From contig CAJTWX010000059.1 of NCBI GenBank assembly GCA_910580155.1, forward strand, positions 1 through 7,953: a stretch of DNA of 7,953 nucleotides, written 5' to 3'. This stretch comes from an uncultured Alphaproteobacteria bacterium (GTDB lineage Bacteria; Pseudomonadota; Alphaproteobacteria; RF32; CAG-239). The position numbers were made by a program, and so were the translations under genes. This document shows, piece after piece, positions 6,771 to 7,953 of this stretch. The notes below the pieces were generated by a model. It worked only from the letters and a program-made list of their open reading frames with translations, searched no databases and was not told where the DNA came from. The stretch's first letter is position 1. The number at the start of each line of letters is the position of its first letter.

Positions 6771-7953
6771 TGTATCCTTACCACACTGCAAAAGATTCCG
6801 TTTCGGCCTAACTGACTGCAGATATTATCCCCGTCTTCCAAAGACTTGATTGGACCGACACGTAAATGAAAAACTTCTTTTCCCTGTCCGTCTGCTGCTG
6901 TATCCACAGAATAGAACGGATGATATGCCCCCAGTGCCGCGGAATAGCGTTTGGATATATCATTCCATAATTTTTCCAAATTATTTACATTTTCATCTGT
7001 TCCCAATTCTATGGAAATATTGCTTTCAGATGTGCGCTCAAACGCTTTGCCGCTGCGAAATTCTTTTAATAATGCCTCCGTTTCTGCCGAAACAGCATTG
7101 TTATTTGAAGCTGATACTTTTGGAGCTATTAAAACAGGACTGGAATTATTTTGCGAATTTCCGCCAAGCCGTGCTGCGGCAGCTACCGCATCTGCCGCTG
7201 TTTCCTGTTGGACATTCGGCTGATATGACACACTGACATCCACATTCTTGTTATTATAATCTGGCGTTACAATCTCGGCTTGTCCGGCTTTTATATCATA
7301 TTGTCCGGTTAATTTGTCATTATTTCCCGTGCTGGTGTTATTTGCTGGTGGCTGCGGCTGTCCTGTAATCGGCGTCACTTTAGGTAAAGTTTCAAGCCCC
7401 TGCAGATTTGCCCCGCCTGCTCCGCCCGACTGATTTGCCGAATTCAAAAAGCTGCTGTTATTAAAGAATGACTGCTCTGTTTTTTGGGTATTTGCATTAT
7501 CAGGTTTCGATATATTAAATTCAGCGCTATCGCCATACACATTTTCAACTTGCGAATTACCGCCTTTGCCCGAAGACGGATTTGACGCATATCCGGTTTG
7601 CAAATCCCAGTCATTGGTTTTCGCATATACAGTATTTTCAAGTCCATCCGAATCGGCACGGCGCAATTTTAAACAAACAATGCGTTTGCCGCTGCGCATT
7701 ACCATATCTCCCATTCCCTCAACAATAATCAATCTGTTATTTGGTCCGGCAGAACGGAAGCCGACCGGCGTTTCGGAGCGCTCTACAATCAAGGTGATAA
7801 TCGGGCGCTGAACAGCCGTTAACGCCTTTTCACCCAAATCTATGTATGTGAAAATATTATCACGCCACACACGTTCGGGAGCAATAATAATGTCATCCGG
7901 ATTAGGAACATAAACTTCTATATCAAAACGGAATTTTGTAGGATCTACCGGTA
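6767..7953 (-). CDS. VirB9/TrbG-like protein with C-terminal SPOR domain (5' end outside window)
   Basis: The frame is open to the window edge (394 codons visible; first full codon at 7951), so the true start lies beyond it. The GTG at 7870 falls inside the conserved domain and is not a credible start. Visible residues 1-98 (7951-7658) match the VirB9/TrbG/CagX C-terminal fold: 'APERVWRDNIFTYIDLG', then 'RPIITLIVERSETPV', 'GPNNRLIIVE' and 'MVMRSGKRIVCLKL', as in the family pattern P..V..D...TYi...P.i.....E..V..R......vv......m.LR.G. About 210 residues follow of Asn/Gln/Ser/Gly/Pro-rich, probably disordered linker. The last ~83 residues (7020-6770) are a SPOR domain: 'ISIELG' ... 'FHLRVGPIKSLEDGDNIC' ... 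'GIFCSVVRIQ', with two cysteines. VirB9 proteins belong to the outer-membrane core of type IV secretion systems; SPOR domains bind denuded peptidoglycan. Periplasmic or outer-membrane location is inferred, since any signal peptide lies outside. The stop TGA overlaps the next gene's ATG. DotH/IcmK is an alternative family label. Confidence 0.85.
   Translation of the reverse strand, partial: PVDPTKFRFDIEVYVPNPDDIIIAPERVWRDNIFTYIDLGEKALTAVQRPIITLIVERSETPVGFRSAGPNNRLIIVEGMGDMVMRSGKRIVCLKLRRADSDGLENTVYAKTNDWDLQTGYASNPSSGKGGNSQVENVYGDSAEFNISKPDNANTQKTEQSFFNNSSFLNSANQSGGAGGANLQGLETLPKVTPITGQPQPPANNTSTGNNDKLTGQYDIKAGQAEIVTPDYNNKNVDVSVSYQPNVQQETAADAVAAAARLGGNSQNNSSPVLIAPKVSASNNNAVSAETEALLKEFRSGKAFERTSESNISIELGTDENVNNLEKLWNDISKRYSAALGAYHPFYSVDTAADGQGKEVFHLRVGPIKSLEDGDNICSQLGRNGIFCSVVRIQ
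6775..6779 (-). promoter_or_regulatory. Ribosome binding site of the giant repeat gene
   Basis: On the minus strand AAGGA precedes the ATG at 6770 with TACA-type spacing of a few bases. It lies within the last codons of the VirB9-SPOR gene and decides the ATG over the in-frame TTG 21 bases upstream. Together with the ATGA overlap it points to translational coupling. Confidence 0.75.

Noticed and set aside
6768..6791. Start of the giant gene at TTG 6791, adding seven residues.
   Set aside because: The ATG at 6770 has a good AAGGA at proper spacing and the common ATGA overlap; the TTG has no visible ribosome site.
6850..7236. Plus-strand and alternate-frame open frames over the VirB9-SPOR gene (also 6951-7223, 7566-7811, and minus-strand 7444-7659).
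   Set aside because: They overlap a frame with two recognisable domains, and their translations show low-complexity or unlikely compositions with no recognised domain.
6767..7870. Treating GTG 7870 as the start of the VirB9-like gene.
   Set aside because: The frame stays open and conserved for 27 more codons to the edge ('FRFDIEVYVPNPDD'), and the GTG encodes the Val inside the conserved 'PERVWRD' motif.

Overview
The window holds three tightly packed genes, all on the minus strand, and nothing I can support on the plus strand. They appear to be one operon read from high to low coordinates. Two genes are cut by the window edges. There is no intergenic space: the first junction is a 4-base ATGA overlap and the second leaves one base. 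No promoter, terminator or RNA gene is visible, so these probably lie outside.

Region by region: (1) 7953-6767 is the 3' part of a gene whose product has a VirB9/TrbG-type C-terminal domain, then a long Asn/Gln/Ser/Gly-rich linker, then a C-terminal SPOR (peptidoglycan-binding) domain. (2) 6770-495 encodes a 2,091-residue inner-membrane-anchored protein. It has a short cytoplasmic tail, one transmembrane helix, an acidic linker, a probable Ig-like (ASH/HYDIN-type) domain with a cysteine pair, and then about 1,870 residues of tandem 17/18-residue repeats of the type 'DxDGNVxDxxGNIIG'. (3) 493-1 is the 5' part of a gene for an exported protein (signal peptide, TTG start) that goes straight into the same repeat family and runs off the window.

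The best overall reading is part of a type IV secretion/conjugation-like envelope machine. The VirB9-like protein would sit in the outer-membrane core. The giant protein has the N-in, single-TM, periplasmic layout of VirB10/DotG scaffolds, but no VirB10 C-terminal domain is present in it. The gene order (VirB9/DotH-like, then a TM protein with central repeats) recalls dotH-dotG, but that parallel is inference. The repeats fall into a nested hierarchy: 17/18-residue units, triplets of 52 residues, and a 104-residue six-unit super-repeat that I could count through consecutive copies.

Organism: the SPOR domain has the cysteine-containing 'LRVGP...C...L...G..C.VV' form that I associate with Alphaproteobacteria. 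Base composition is moderately AT-rich (about 40% GC by eye). A low-GC alphaproteobacterium, such as an uncultured gut or host-associated lineage, is my best guess; this is not proven by the window.
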